Below, piece after piece: positions 18,803 through 27,402 of a DNA stretch of 64,000 nt. The DNA is taken from assembly GCA_003543235.1 (NCBI GenBank), contig DPJA01000039.1, positions 186,001 to 250,000 on the forward strand. The letters run 5' to 3'. Every line of letters begins with the position of its first letter. The first letter of the stretch is position 1. This stretch comes from Lachnospiraceae bacterium. GTDB lineage: Bacteria > Bacillota > Clostridia > Lachnospirales > Anaerotignaceae. Below the pieces are notes generated by a model. That model ran no database searches and was not told the origin of the DNA. It saw only the letters and a program-made list of their open reading frames with translations. A program made the position numbers and the translations under genes.

Positions 18803-18830
18803 ATGAAAATATCATGTAAAAACACAATCA

Positions 18831-18947
18831 ATTATCTTCTTTTATCCAGACTGTACTGTCGGCCTCGGAATTACACCGAATCATGCCTTGCGGCTCGTGG
18901 GCTATACCACCGGTGGGGAATTACGCCCCGCCCTGAAGACTTACTAT
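18831..18947 (-). promoter_or_regulatory. FMN riboswitch (RFN element) controlling ribD-ribE-ribBA-ribH
   Basis: Read on the minus strand, the conserved RFN blocks occur in order: AGGGCGGGG, TAATTCCCCACCGG, GAGCCGCAAGGCATGATTCGG-type core, TAATTCCGAGGCCGACAGTA and CAGTCTGGAT, closed by a GTCTTC/GAAGAT outer stem. FMN binding is expected to favour the downstream terminators and shut off riboflavin synthesis. Confidence 0.97.
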
Positions 18948-18960
18948 TCAATTCTTGGAC

Positions 18961-18989
18961 AGTATATCACATTATTATTTCAAATTCAA
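18961..18989 (-). promoter_or_regulatory. Promoter of the riboflavin operon
   Basis: The -35 TTGAAT (18984-18989) and -10 TATACT (18961-18966) are separated by 17 bases on the minus strand and end about 15 bases before the FMN aptamer. Confidence 0.75.
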
Positions 18990-19063
18990 TGGTAATTTGT
19001 ACAAAAAACACTATAAATTAATGTTCAACTTTCACGATTCGACCTGTTTATTTGACCTATGTT

Positions 19064-20542
19064 TTACTGTATCATAAGGAACTGTAGCATAAATATAATG
19101 GCAAGTACATACGTACCCTTATTTATAAGGCGAGCCTTACCTGTAAACATCATTATTAATGTGTGGGATATAAGCCCTAACGCTATTCCCGTTACAAGGC
19201 TATAAGTAAGTGGCATCATTACCATTGTTAAAAACGCTGGCAAAGCCTGTTCAATATCATCAAAGTTGATAAACTTAATTACATTCATCATCAATATACC
19301 ACTCATAATAAGGGTAGTTGCTGTTGCCGCCGAAGGCACTGCCGATGCAAATGGTGCAATAAATATGGTGAGGAAAAATAAAACTCCCGTTACAATACCC
19401 GAAAGTCCTGTACGTCCTCCCTCCAATGCCATTGTGGTGCTTTCAACATATGTAGACACATTTGTAATACCAAAGGCTGCACCAATTGATGTAGAAACGG
19501 CATCCGCCTGAAGCACCTTATGGAAACGTTCCATAATATTGCCCTCGTGGCTGAGTGTTATAATATAGTCAGTTGCAATGATTGTGCCAATGGTTTCAAA
19601 AACATCCATTATGCACAGTGTACTTACAATAACTACTACTGACAGTATAATACCCAGAAATCCATAGGAATTGTGCGAGCTAAAAAGCCCTATAAAATCC
19701 ATTTTTAAAGCTGATCTTATAACTTCAAAGTTTTGAAAATCCATGTTAAACTCTTTAAACTTAACAAGACCCATTGGTATTGCAACAATTATACATATTA
19801 TTTTTCCAAATAAAATAGCTCCATGCACATTTTTAATAATCATTACGGCAATTAGTATAGTGCCTACAAGACACAGCATAGCACTTTTTGTATTATATGT
19901 AAGGTCTGAAAAGCTTACAAGCTGAACAAGATGCAGACTATTAGCCTCCACCAAATGTGCCTTTTGCATACCCATAAACGCAATAAACAAACCAATACCC
20001 GCTGTAACGGCAAATTTAATATTGGTTGGTATAGCGTCCTGTACTTTTTTCTCAAATCCAAATATTGTTATGACCAAAAACATAATACCACTAATAAAAA
20101 TAGCTGCAAGTGCCTCGTTGTAAGTATAACCCATTCTTAAACAAATTGTGTATGATACAAAGGTACTTATTGCAAGGCTGGGGCCCTGTGCAAAGGGCAA
20201 ATTAGAGTTTAATGCAAGTATAAAGGTGCCAATTCCAGCCGTTAGACACGACACCATTGTTAATGATACAAGCATTTGTTGTGCAGTAATACCGTTGGAT
20301 AAAATTGCTGTTTTAATGATTTCGCCCGAAGCATCAAACGCCTCAGGAAATGCAGCAAGAATGGTATTTGGCACAAGAAAAAGTATATACACCATAGTAA
20401 AATATGCTGTTATACCCGAAAAAACTTCTGTTCGTATAGACGAACCATCCGCTGATACATTGAAGAACCTATCAATCTTATTAATAATTATGAGCACTCC
20501 TTTCATATCTCGATTCAAGCAAATACAAACAAGCAAAAGCAT
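19064..20542 (-). CDS. NCS2 family purine permease (AzgA-like)
   Basis: The protein (up to 492 residues) has about 12 membrane segments and imports adenine, guanine or hypoxanthine by family analogy. The AzgA-type opening RTEVFSGITAYFTMVYILF, the NLPFAQGPSLAISTF block and the VSTYVESTTMALEGGRTGLSG block are clear. The start is uncertain. An ATG at 20503 gives MKGVLIIINKIDRFF, but the best Shine-Dalgarno (AAAGGAGTG) lies inside that codon run and points to a non-standard ATT start near 20482. Coordinates are the longest frame. Confidence 0.9.
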   Translation of the reverse strand: MLLLVCICLNRDMKGVLIIINKIDRFFNVSADGSSIRTEVFSGITAYFTMVYILFLVPNTILAAFPEAFDASGEIIKTAILSNGITAQQMLVSLTMVSCLTAGIGTFILALNSNLPFAQGPSLAISTFVSYTICLRMGYTYNEALAAIFISGIMFLVITIFGFEKKVQDAIPTNIKFAVTAGIGLFIAFMGMQKAHLVEANSLHLVQLVSFSDLTYNTKSAMLCLVGTILIAVMIIKNVHGAILFGKIICIIVAIPMGLVKFKEFNMDFQNFEVIRSALKMDFIGLFSSHNSYGFLGIILSVVVIVSTLCIMDVFETIGTIIATDYIITLSHEGNIMERFHKVLQADAVSTSIGAAFGITNVSTYVESTTMALEGGRTGLSGIVTGVLFFLTIFIAPFASAVPSAATATTLIMSGILMMNVIKFINFDDIEQALPAFLTMVMMPLTYSLVTGIALGLISHTLIMMFTGKARLINKGTYVLAIIFMLQFLMIQ

Positions 20543-20792
20543 ATTCTGAATATATTCTTTTGTTTGTTTCTGTTTGTTTCTGTTTGCTTATTTTGTTAGT
20601 TTCTTTGCTCTAAAGAAGCCAAAACAGGTCTATTGTCTCCTTTCATAATAAATAATAACATTAAATATAACTTTTGTGCAAGTAATAATATTAACAAGAT
20701 ATGTTTTTGTGCATATTGCTCACAATTGTTTTAAAATTAACAATATTATGGTTGTTGCTTTAGTTCCTTTTTATATTTGTGCATAAAAAAAG

Positions 20793-20832
20793 CAGCCTCA
20801 CAGTCTGCATTTTAATGCAATAAAGAAAGCTG
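20793..20832 (-). terminator. Likely terminator in the 20543-20896 gap
   Basis: On the minus strand an outer CAGC/GCTG pair encloses a TGCATT/AATGCA hairpin and is followed by seven T. It would end the thpR transcript. The rest of this 350-base gap, upstream of the permease, holds a short TTTCTGTTTG tandem repeat (about 20561-20587) and no gene; no purine riboswitch core was found. Confidence 0.5.
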
Positions 20833-20896
20833 TCATTTTTTTCTTAAATTACAACAAATATTTCTATAACCTTTTAACAATACATCAACTTATTGT

Positions 20897-21439
20897 TTAT
20901 TTTAAAAGTTGCACAAAAACAGGCTTATAAACCAACTTTGCACCAATACGCTTGCTTTCCATCAATGAAATCTTTGTTACCTTAATTTCCTTTTTTTCCA
21001 GTGGAATTTGTACTTTTATTTTGTCAAATTTTTCTGTTAAATCCACCTCTCGTCCCAGGGTAATATGTGGGCTCAATCCCTTGCGTTCACGAGGAAATCC
21101 CTGACGCATCAAGCTTTTTTCAAGACCACTAAAAAGCCTTAACAATGGCTGGCTGTCTTCTATGCCTGCCCACACTATGGTACGGTTTCCCTTAGGGAAA
21201 AACCCCAAATGGCTTAGGCTTAGGCTGAAGCCTTTGCTTGCACTGCCCACCTCACGTACAGCCTGTGCCAGATAGTCCACATCATCACTATTTACCTCTC
21301 CAATAAATTTTAAGGTTAGGTGCATATTAGAAGAATCCGTAAAGTTCCCTCTGCGGCTTACAAGCAAAAGTTTTTTTTGCACCTCACTAAGATATTCTCG
21401 CATTTCTGGGTCAAACTCTATTGCTATAAACATTCTCAT
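20897..21439 (-). CDS. thpR: RNA 2',3'-cyclic phosphodiesterase
   Basis: The 180-residue protein of the 2H phosphoesterase family has both catalytic His motifs: HLTLKFIG near residue 42 and HITLGRE near 124. Family members open 2',3'-cyclic phosphates on RNA ends (also called LigT/ThpR). AGAGGTGGA precedes the ATG. It is downstream of tkt, with a terminator between them. Confidence 0.9.
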   Translation of the reverse strand: MRMFIAIEFDPEMREYLSEVQKKLLLVSRRGNFTDSSNMHLTLKFIGEVNSDDVDYLAQAVREVGSASKGFSLSLSHLGFFPKGNRTIVWAGIEDSQPLLRLFSGLEKSLMRQGFPRERKGLSPHITLGREVDLTEKFDKIKVQIPLEKKEIKVTKISLMESKRIGAKLVYKPVFVQLLK

Positions 21440-21491
21440 GAAAATCCACCTCTTTTATAATACCTTTATTAACTAAACGCCTATGTTTAGT

Positions 21492-21516
21492 AAGAAACCC
21501 CTTGCATAGCAAGGGG
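21492..21516 (-). terminator. Terminator of transketolase gene
   Basis: On the minus strand CCCCTTGC pairs with GCAAGGGG around a TAT loop, followed by TTTCTT. It lies 16 bases after the tkt stop. Confidence 0.75.
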
Positions 21517-21531
21517 CCTTTATCACTTTAC

Positions 21532-23514
21532 TTATTTGCAGCAAACTTTCATTGCTTTTTCAACTACATTTTCAACTGTAAACCCAAATTCTTTAAAAAG
21601 CTCATCTGCAGGTGCACTTTCACCAAAGCCCTTCATGCAGATAATTTCTCCATCAAGACCAATGTATTTGTGCCAGCCAAACTCGCAAGCCGCCTCAACA
21701 GCAACTCTGTTACGCACAGCATTAGGAAGAACACTTTCCTTATACTCGTCTGTTTGTTCTTCAAACACTTCCCATGATGGCATTGAAACAACCCTTGCTT
21801 TAATACCTTTTTCTGCAAGAACATCATATGCCTTATATATAAGCTCAACCTCAGAACCACTTGCCATCAAAATTACATCTGGTGTACCTTGGCTGTCTTT
21901 AAGGATATATGCACCCTTTAATGCCTCTTTGCCTGTTTCAGCAAGAAGTGGCAGGTTTTGTCTTGTTAACACCAAAGCCGTTGGGCTTGTTTGTCTTGTA
22001 AGAGCCATGTACCACGCTGCCGCTGTTTCCTTAGAGTCACATGGACGAATAACAGTATAATTTGGCATACTTCTTAATGCTGCAAGATGCTCAATTGGCT
22101 GATGTGTAGGGCCGTCCTCGCCAACACCAATAGAATCGTGTGTCATAATGCTTATTACAGGCAAGCCCATAAGTGCTGAAAGACGCATACCTGCTTTCAT
22201 ATAATCACTAAATACAAAGAAACCTGCAATATAAGTTCTTAATCCGCCATGAAGTTCAATAGCATTAGCCATAGCTGTCATTGCAAACTCACGCACTCCA
22301 AAGTGAACATTTGAACCAGCTGGATTCTCTTTTGAATAATACTCTCTGTCTTTCATAACAGATTTGTTTGAAGGACCAAGGTCAGCCGAACCTCCAAAAA
22401 GATTTGGTATAAGCTTTGAAAGTTTTTGAAGGACCTTTTCAGATGATGCACGTGTTGCAAGGTCACCCTCATATGTCCAAAAATCTTCGTTATTGAGTAA
22501 ATCAACTGAAAGCTCCTTGTTATTGAAAATTCCCCATTTTTCTTTCATTTCAGGATATTCTTCACAATATTTTGCAAACATTTCATTCCAGCTGGCTTCT
22601 TCATCAACACCCTTTTGTATAAGTTTTTCCATATGTTTCTTTACCTCTTCAGGAACAAAAAACTCATCTTCGTATTCCCAAACAAGGTTAGCTTTTGCTG
22701 CTTTTATTTCATCTACGCCCAAAGGCTCACCATGTGCCGATGCTTTACCCTGTTTATTAGGTGCACCAAAACCAATAAGTGTTTTAATCTCTATTAATGT
22801 AGGCTTAGATGTTTCATTTTTTGCCTCATCAATTGCTTTGCTTATGGCATTAAGGTCGTTGCCGTCCTCAACAAGAAGTGTTTGCCAGCCGTAAGCATCA
22901 AAGCGAGCTCTAACGTTTTCAGTAAACGCTATTTCTGTGCTGCCTTCAATGGAAATATTGTTTGAGTCATAAAGAAGAACAAGTTTACCAAGACCAAGTG
23001 TGCCTGCAAGTGATGCTGCTTCTGAGGAAACGCCTTCCATAAGACATCCATCACCACAAAGAGCAAATGTATAGTGGTCTACCACATCATACCCTGGCTT
23101 ATTAAACTCTGCCGCAAGGTGGCTTTCGGCAATGGCAAAACCAACTGCATTAGCTATACCCTGACCAAGGGGACCTGTTGTTGTTTCAAGACCATCTGTC
23201 ATGCCATACTCTGGATGACCTGGTGTTTTGCTTCCTTTTTGGCGAAATGATTTTAAATCATCAATTGTTGTGCCATAGCCAAACAAGTGAAGAATAGAGT
23301 ATATAAGGGCGGAACCATGTCCTGCACTAAGGACAAATCTATCTCTGTTTGTCCAGTTTGGGTTATGAGGATTATGCTTCATTTTCTCTCCCCACAGTGT
23401 GTATGCCGCAGGTGCACTGCCTAAAGGAAGGCCTGGATGTCCGCTATTTGCTTTCTGGATTGCCTCTGCACTTAAAAATCTTATGGTATTTGTAGTTAAC
23501 TGCTGAATATTCAT
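21532..23514 (-). CDS. tkt: Transketolase
   Basis: The 660-residue thiamine-diphosphate enzyme of the pentose phosphate pathway moves two-carbon units between sugar phosphates. The substrate His block SGHPGLPLGSAP (about residues 24-35), the ThDP/Mg motif CGDGCLMEG with LVLLYDSNNISIEG (about 153-190), and the second-domain signature DSIGVGEDGPTHQPIEHLAALR (split here for length near residue 463) are visible. Full length for the family. AGGAGGATA precedes the ATG. Confidence 0.97.
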   Translation of the reverse strand: MNIQQLTTNTIRFLSAEAIQKANSGHPGLPLGSAPAAYTLWGEKMKHNPHNPNWTNRDRFVLSAGHGSALIYSILHLFGYGTTIDDLKSFRQKGSKTPGHPEYGMTDGLETTTGPLGQGIANAVGFAIAESHLAAEFNKPGYDVVDHYTFALCGDGCLMEGVSSEAASLAGTLGLGKLVLLYDSNNISIEGSTEIAFTENVRARFDAYGWQTLLVEDGNDLNAISKAIDEAKNETSKPTLIEIKTLIGFGAPNKQGKASAHGEPLGVDEIKAAKANLVWEYEDEFFVPEEVKKHMEKLIQKGVDEEASWNEMFAKYCEEYPEMKEKWGIFNNKELSVDLLNNEDFWTYEGDLATRASSEKVLQKLSKLIPNLFGGSADLGPSNKSVMKDREYYSKENPAGSNVHFGVREFAMTAMANAIELHGGLRTYIAGFFVFSDYMKAGMRLSALMGLPVISIMTHDSIGVGEDGPTHQPIEHLAALRSMPNYTVIRPCDSKETAAAWYMALTRQTSPTALVLTRQNLPLLAETGKEALKGAYILKDSQGTPDVILMASGSEVELIYKAYDVLAEKGIKARVVSMPSWEVFEEQTDEYKESVLPNAVRNRVAVEAACEFGWHKYIGLDGEIICMKGFGESAPADELFKEFGFTVENVVEKAMKVCCK

Positions 23515-23554
23515 TAAAATTTATCCTCCTAAGACTTGTGAAAACTGATTTTTA

Positions 23555-25027
23555 TTACTTTGTCAAATGTTCTTTTACAAAGTCCTTTATAGCATCACGT
23601 TCAATAACTGTGTTGTGCAAAATAGGTCTTTTTTCAATTCCTTTAATAGGCATTGGAATTTCCACACCTGATAGTTTTTCAAGCTCGTCCATAAGTGGGA
23701 AAAAGTCCATTGTTTCGTATTTTTTGTCTATAGCTACAAGTACATCTTTCGTAAACTTGTATGGGCTTGCAGTGGAAATGATAACTGTTTTTGTTTCATC
23801 CGCTGTAGCTTTTTTATACTTCTCGTATGCTGCATACGCCACAGCAGTATGTGTATCCATTATATATCCCGATTTATCATACATAGCTTTAATTGCCTGT
23901 GCTGTTTCTTCCTCTGTTGCATATTCACCCTTAATAATGCCCTTTGTAAGGTCAAGGCTATACTTTCCATCTGTATTAAGGCTTGTCATAAGCTCTTTGC
24001 ATTTTTCCTGAGAGCTTAAAATACAAAGCAATCTTTCAAGATTACTGGAAATAAGAATATCCATAGAAGGCGATGTTGTTACATTAAAATCTCTATTTTT
24101 ATCATAAGTTCCTGTAGTAAAGAAATCATAAAGCACCTTGTTTTCATTAGATGCACATATAAAGGTTTTAACTGGCAAACCCATCTGCTTTGCAAAATAT
24201 CCCGCAAGAATGTTGCCAAAGTTGCCTGTAGGCACTGTTACATTAATTTCATCACCTAAGGCTATTTCGCCCATCTTAACCATCTGTAAATATGCCTGAA
24301 AATAGTAAACTACCTGAGGCACAAGACGACCTATGTTGATTGAGTTTGCTGAAGAAAATACAAAGCCTTTGTTACTCAGCTCTGCACCAAGGACTGCATC
24401 TGTAAATATAGATTTAACAGCCGTTTGTGCGTCGTCAAAATTCCCTTTTATACCCACAACGCAAGTATTTGCACCCTCTTGTGTTGTCATCTGAAGCTTT
24501 TGAACCGGACTAACTCCATCTTCTGGGAAGAAAACTATAATTTGTATGCCGTCAACACCTGCAAAGCCCTCTAATGCAGCCTTGCCAGTATCTCCTGATG
24601 TAGCTGTAAGTATTACAATTTCTTTTTCCATGCCATTCTTTTTTGCCGATGTTTTCATAAGGTAAGGCAAAATTGAAAGTGCCATATCTTTAAACGCAAT
24701 TGTTCTGCCGTGAAAAAGCTCTAAAACTGAAACATCACCTTTTTTAACAACAGGTGCAATTACAGGAGTATCAAATTTTTCATCATATGCACCGTTAATG
24801 CAGTATCTAAGCTCTTCCTCAGTAAAATCTGTAAGGTACAGCTTCAAAATTTCATATGCCAAATCCTGATAGCTTAACTTGGAAAGTTCCTCAAGGCTTT
24901 TGTCTAAAACAGGAAATTCCTCAGGTACAAAAAGTCCGCCATCTTCGCAGATTCCCTTTAAAATAGCCTGACTTGCTGTTGCCTTAATGTTTTTATCTCT
25001 TGTGCCGATATAGTTAATTTTCTTCAT
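23555..25027 (-). CDS. thrC: Threonine synthase
   Basis: The 490-residue PLP enzyme converts O-phosphohomoserine to threonine. The PLP lysine is in HGRTIAFKDMALS (about residues 106-118) and the glycine-rich phosphate loop TATSGDTGKAALEGF is near residue 143. SSANSINIGRLVPQ (about 227) and the PTGNFGNILAGYFAKQMG block (about 265) are also typical. It belongs to the longer subgroup with an N-terminal extension. The 190-base gap to the next gene downstream on the plus coordinate (25028-25220) is AT-rich and holds no gene. Confidence 0.97.
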   Translation of the reverse strand: MKKINYIGTRDKNIKATASQAILKGICEDGGLFVPEEFPVLDKSLEELSKLSYQDLAYEILKLYLTDFTEEELRYCINGAYDEKFDTPVIAPVVKKGDVSVLELFHGRTIAFKDMALSILPYLMKTSAKKNGMEKEIVILTATSGDTGKAALEGFAGVDGIQIIVFFPEDGVSPVQKLQMTTQEGANTCVVGIKGNFDDAQTAVKSIFTDAVLGAELSNKGFVFSSANSINIGRLVPQVVYYFQAYLQMVKMGEIALGDEINVTVPTGNFGNILAGYFAKQMGLPVKTFICASNENKVLYDFFTTGTYDKNRDFNVTTSPSMDILISSNLERLLCILSSQEKCKELMTSLNTDGKYSLDLTKGIIKGEYATEEETAQAIKAMYDKSGYIMDTHTAVAYAAYEKYKKATADETKTVIISTASPYKFTKDVLVAIDKKYETMDFFPLMDELEKLSGVEIPMPIKGIEKRPILHNTVIERDAIKDFVKEHLTK

Positions 25028-25220
25028 CTCTAACCAATCCTTTTCCTGAAATAATAGATTTTTACACTAACTATTATTGTTACATTTATAGCGAAATTTG
25101 TCAATGTTACACCCGCATAATAAAATGTGCACCCTGTGTGTATATATGTGCATTTTAGCCAATTTAAAGTTCATTGACCTGAATACTTTATTCCAAACCA
25201 CATAAGGCTTTAGAAAACCT

Positions 25221-27140
25221 CTATTTCTTTTTATGAACATTACGTATGGTTTTCTTTTTTGTTGTTGAACCGTTTGCAGTGGCGTTTCCATTTTTTTGTG
25301 CTGTCTTAGGTTTTCCACCTGTTGGTTTTACATACTTTCTTTCTGCACCCATTTGACGTGGCTTTATAAGGCAGTGCTTATCAAAACCAATCAAGTCCTC
25401 TCGATGTGCTTTTTTCAATGCTTCCTGCACAAGCAAATAGTTCTGAGGCATACGGTATTGCATCAAAGCTCTCTGCATGGCTTTTTCGTGAGGTGTTTTA
25501 GGCACATAAACCTTTTCACCATTTCTAGGGTCAGTTTCCGTATAATACATAGCCGTAGAAAGTGTACCCGGTGTAGGGTAAAAATCCTGCACCTGCTCTG
25601 GCATATGCCCAGTATCTCTCAAATACTCTGCAAGTTCAATTGCTGATTCCAAATCACTGCCTGGATGACTGCTCATTAAGTAAGGCACCAAATATTGCTC
25701 CATACCCAATTTACGGTTTATATCATAGTATTTTTTCACGAATTTTTCGTAAACCTCACGGGTTGGCTTTCCCATTTTTGCCAACACTTTAGGTGAAACG
25801 TGTTCAGGTGCAACTTTAAGCTGACCACTTATATGATATTTGCAAAGTTCCTTGAAAAAAGTATCATCCTTATCATAAATAAGGTAGTCAAAGCGTATTC
25901 CCGAGCGAATAAATACCTTTTTAACCCTTGGTATTTCCCTTAGTCGCCTCAAAAGCTTAATATAATCGCTGTGGCTTACGTTAAGGTTTGCACATGGCTT
26001 TGGAAAAAGACACTGCTTATCTTTGCATACACCTTTTTCCTCCTGTTTTTTACAAGCAGGACCACGGAAATTTGCTGTAGGTCCACCAACGTCGTGAATA
26101 TATCCCTTAAAATCTGGGTCCCATGTGATTTTTTCCGCCTCAGCAACAATGGAGTTATGGCTTCGTGCCGAAACAACACGCCCTTGATGGAATGCAAGTG
26201 CACAAAAATTGCAATTGCCAAAACAACCTCTGTTGCTTATAAGGCTGAATTTAACTTCCTCAATTGCAGCTATTCCCCCAGCTTCCTCATACATTGGGTG
26301 ATAGGCACGCATATATTCCAGTGCATATACCTTGTCAAGCTCTGGTGTTTTAAGGGGAGCCGACGGAGGATTTTGCACCACAAGCCACTCATCATATTCC
26401 TCCAGCAAAGGTCTAGCCGTTATGGAATCTGTATTTTCATACTGTGCCATAAAGCTTTTTGCAAATAATTTTTTATTGGTTAAAATATCTTTATATTTAG
26501 GCAGTCTAATAAAATCATAAGCCCTTGTTTCGTCTTTGGTTTTATAAACAGAACCTTTAATAAAGGTAATTTCGCTTATAGGCAGACCACTGTCCATTGC
26601 TTCAGCAAGCTCCACTATTTGATGCTCGCCCATACCATACAACAGTAAATCCGCACCACTATCTAACAAAACCGAACGACGTATTTTGTTGTCCCAATAA
26701 TCATAATGAGAAAGACGTCTTAAACTTGCCTCAACACCACCTATAATAATTGGTGTATGTTTATAAATTTCACGCAGCTTGTTACCATAAACAATTACTG
26801 CTCTGTCGGGACGCAAACCCATCTCTCCCCCTGGAGAGTAATAGTCCTTTTGACGTTTCTTTTTTGCCACAGTGTAGTGATTAACCATGCTGTCTATGTT
26901 GCCGCTGCTAACAAGGAACCCCAACCTTGGCTCGCCAAAACGCATAAAGTCGTCCTTTTCCCGCCAATTTGGCTGTGCTACAAAACACACCTTATAGCCT
27001 TTGCTTTCCAGAACACGACAAATAATTGCCGCACCAAAAGATGGGTGGTCTACATATGCGTCACCACAAATATACACAAAATCCGGTCTGTCCCAGCCTC
27101 TATCCAACATTTCCTGCTTTGTTACTGGTAAAAATGCCAT
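25221..27140 (-). CDS. YgiQ family radical SAM protein
   Basis: The start at 27140 (MAFLPVTKQEMLDRGWDRPD) is the family's usual start and has AGAGGA just upstream; a 30-residue longer frame enters the hairpin array and is rejected. The 639-residue protein has an N-terminal cobalamin-like/UPF0313 domain and a radical SAM core with the CxxxCxxC motif in SNRGCFGNCNFCALAFHQG (near residue 310). The C-terminal tail is Lys/Thr-rich and disordered. Its substrate is unknown. TPGTLSTAMYYTE and the GHMPEQVQDF block are family marks. Confidence 0.92.
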   Translation of the reverse strand: MAFLPVTKQEMLDRGWDRPDFVYICGDAYVDHPSFGAAIICRVLESKGYKVCFVAQPNWREKDDFMRFGEPRLGFLVSSGNIDSMVNHYTVAKKKRQKDYYSPGGEMGLRPDRAVIVYGNKLREIYKHTPIIIGGVEASLRRLSHYDYWDNKIRRSVLLDSGADLLLYGMGEHQIVELAEAMDSGLPISEITFIKGSVYKTKDETRAYDFIRLPKYKDILTNKKLFAKSFMAQYENTDSITARPLLEEYDEWLVVQNPPSAPLKTPELDKVYALEYMRAYHPMYEEAGGIAAIEEVKFSLISNRGCFGNCNFCALAFHQGRVVSARSHNSIVAEAEKITWDPDFKGYIHDVGGPTANFRGPACKKQEEKGVCKDKQCLFPKPCANLNVSHSDYIKLLRRLREIPRVKKVFIRSGIRFDYLIYDKDDTFFKELCKYHISGQLKVAPEHVSPKVLAKMGKPTREVYEKFVKKYYDINRKLGMEQYLVPYLMSSHPGSDLESAIELAEYLRDTGHMPEQVQDFYPTPGTLSTAMYYTETDPRNGEKVYVPKTPHEKAMQRALMQYRMPQNYLLVQEALKKAHREDLIGFDKHCLIKPRQMGAERKYVKPTGGKPKTAQKNGNATANGSTTKKKTIRNVHKKK

Positions 27141-27183
27141 TTTATCCTCTTTTCTTTTGAAAAACCCAAACTGCCAAAAAACC

Positions 27184-27376
27184 TTGGGCGTTGCCCAAAC
27201 CCACTTGCTTTTTGTAAAAAGCAAGACCAAAAACTTTTATTACCACCGCATAAATATGCGGTGGTAGATAGGTCAATGTGGCAATGGCAAAGAAGTGCCA
27301 TCTGTCCGCAGGACAGCTTTGCAAGGCAAAGTGCTGACAGGAAACCCTTGTGGGTGTTTGAGGGCAAAGCCCTCAA
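27184..27376. repeat. Array of eight adjacent small hairpins
   Basis: Between ygiQ and the rRNA methyltransferase gene, perfect short palindromes follow one another. They are TTGGGC-GTT-GCCCAA (27184-27198), CTTGCTTTTT-GT-AAAAAGCAAG (27204-27225), TACCACCGCATA-AA-TATGCGGTGGTA (27241-27266), TGGCA/TGCCA (27279-27300), CTGTCC-GCA-GGACAG (27302-27316), CTTTGC-AAG-GCAAAG (27317-27331), ACCC/GGGT (27344-27355) and TTGAGGGC-AAA-GCCCTCAA (27358-27376). The region is also richer in G+C than its surroundings. It is not a CRISPR, because the units differ. Confidence 0.8.
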
Positions 27377-27402
27377 GGTTTTCACTTTATCTACATCCCG
27401 TG

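Noticed and set aside
20543..20896. Purine riboswitch before the purine permease
   Set aside because: The conserved three-way-junction core and kissing loops were not found on the minus strand; only a terminator-like hairpin and AT-rich sequence are present.
27184..27376. CRISPR array
   Set aside because: There are no repeated direct units with spacers; each palindrome differs in sequence and length, and no cas genes are near.
27142..27385. Small minus-strand frames of 60-87 codons running through the hairpin array into ygiQ
   Set aside because: They arise from the palindromes, lack an RBS, and end within or before the ygiQ start; ygiQ itself begins at 27140.
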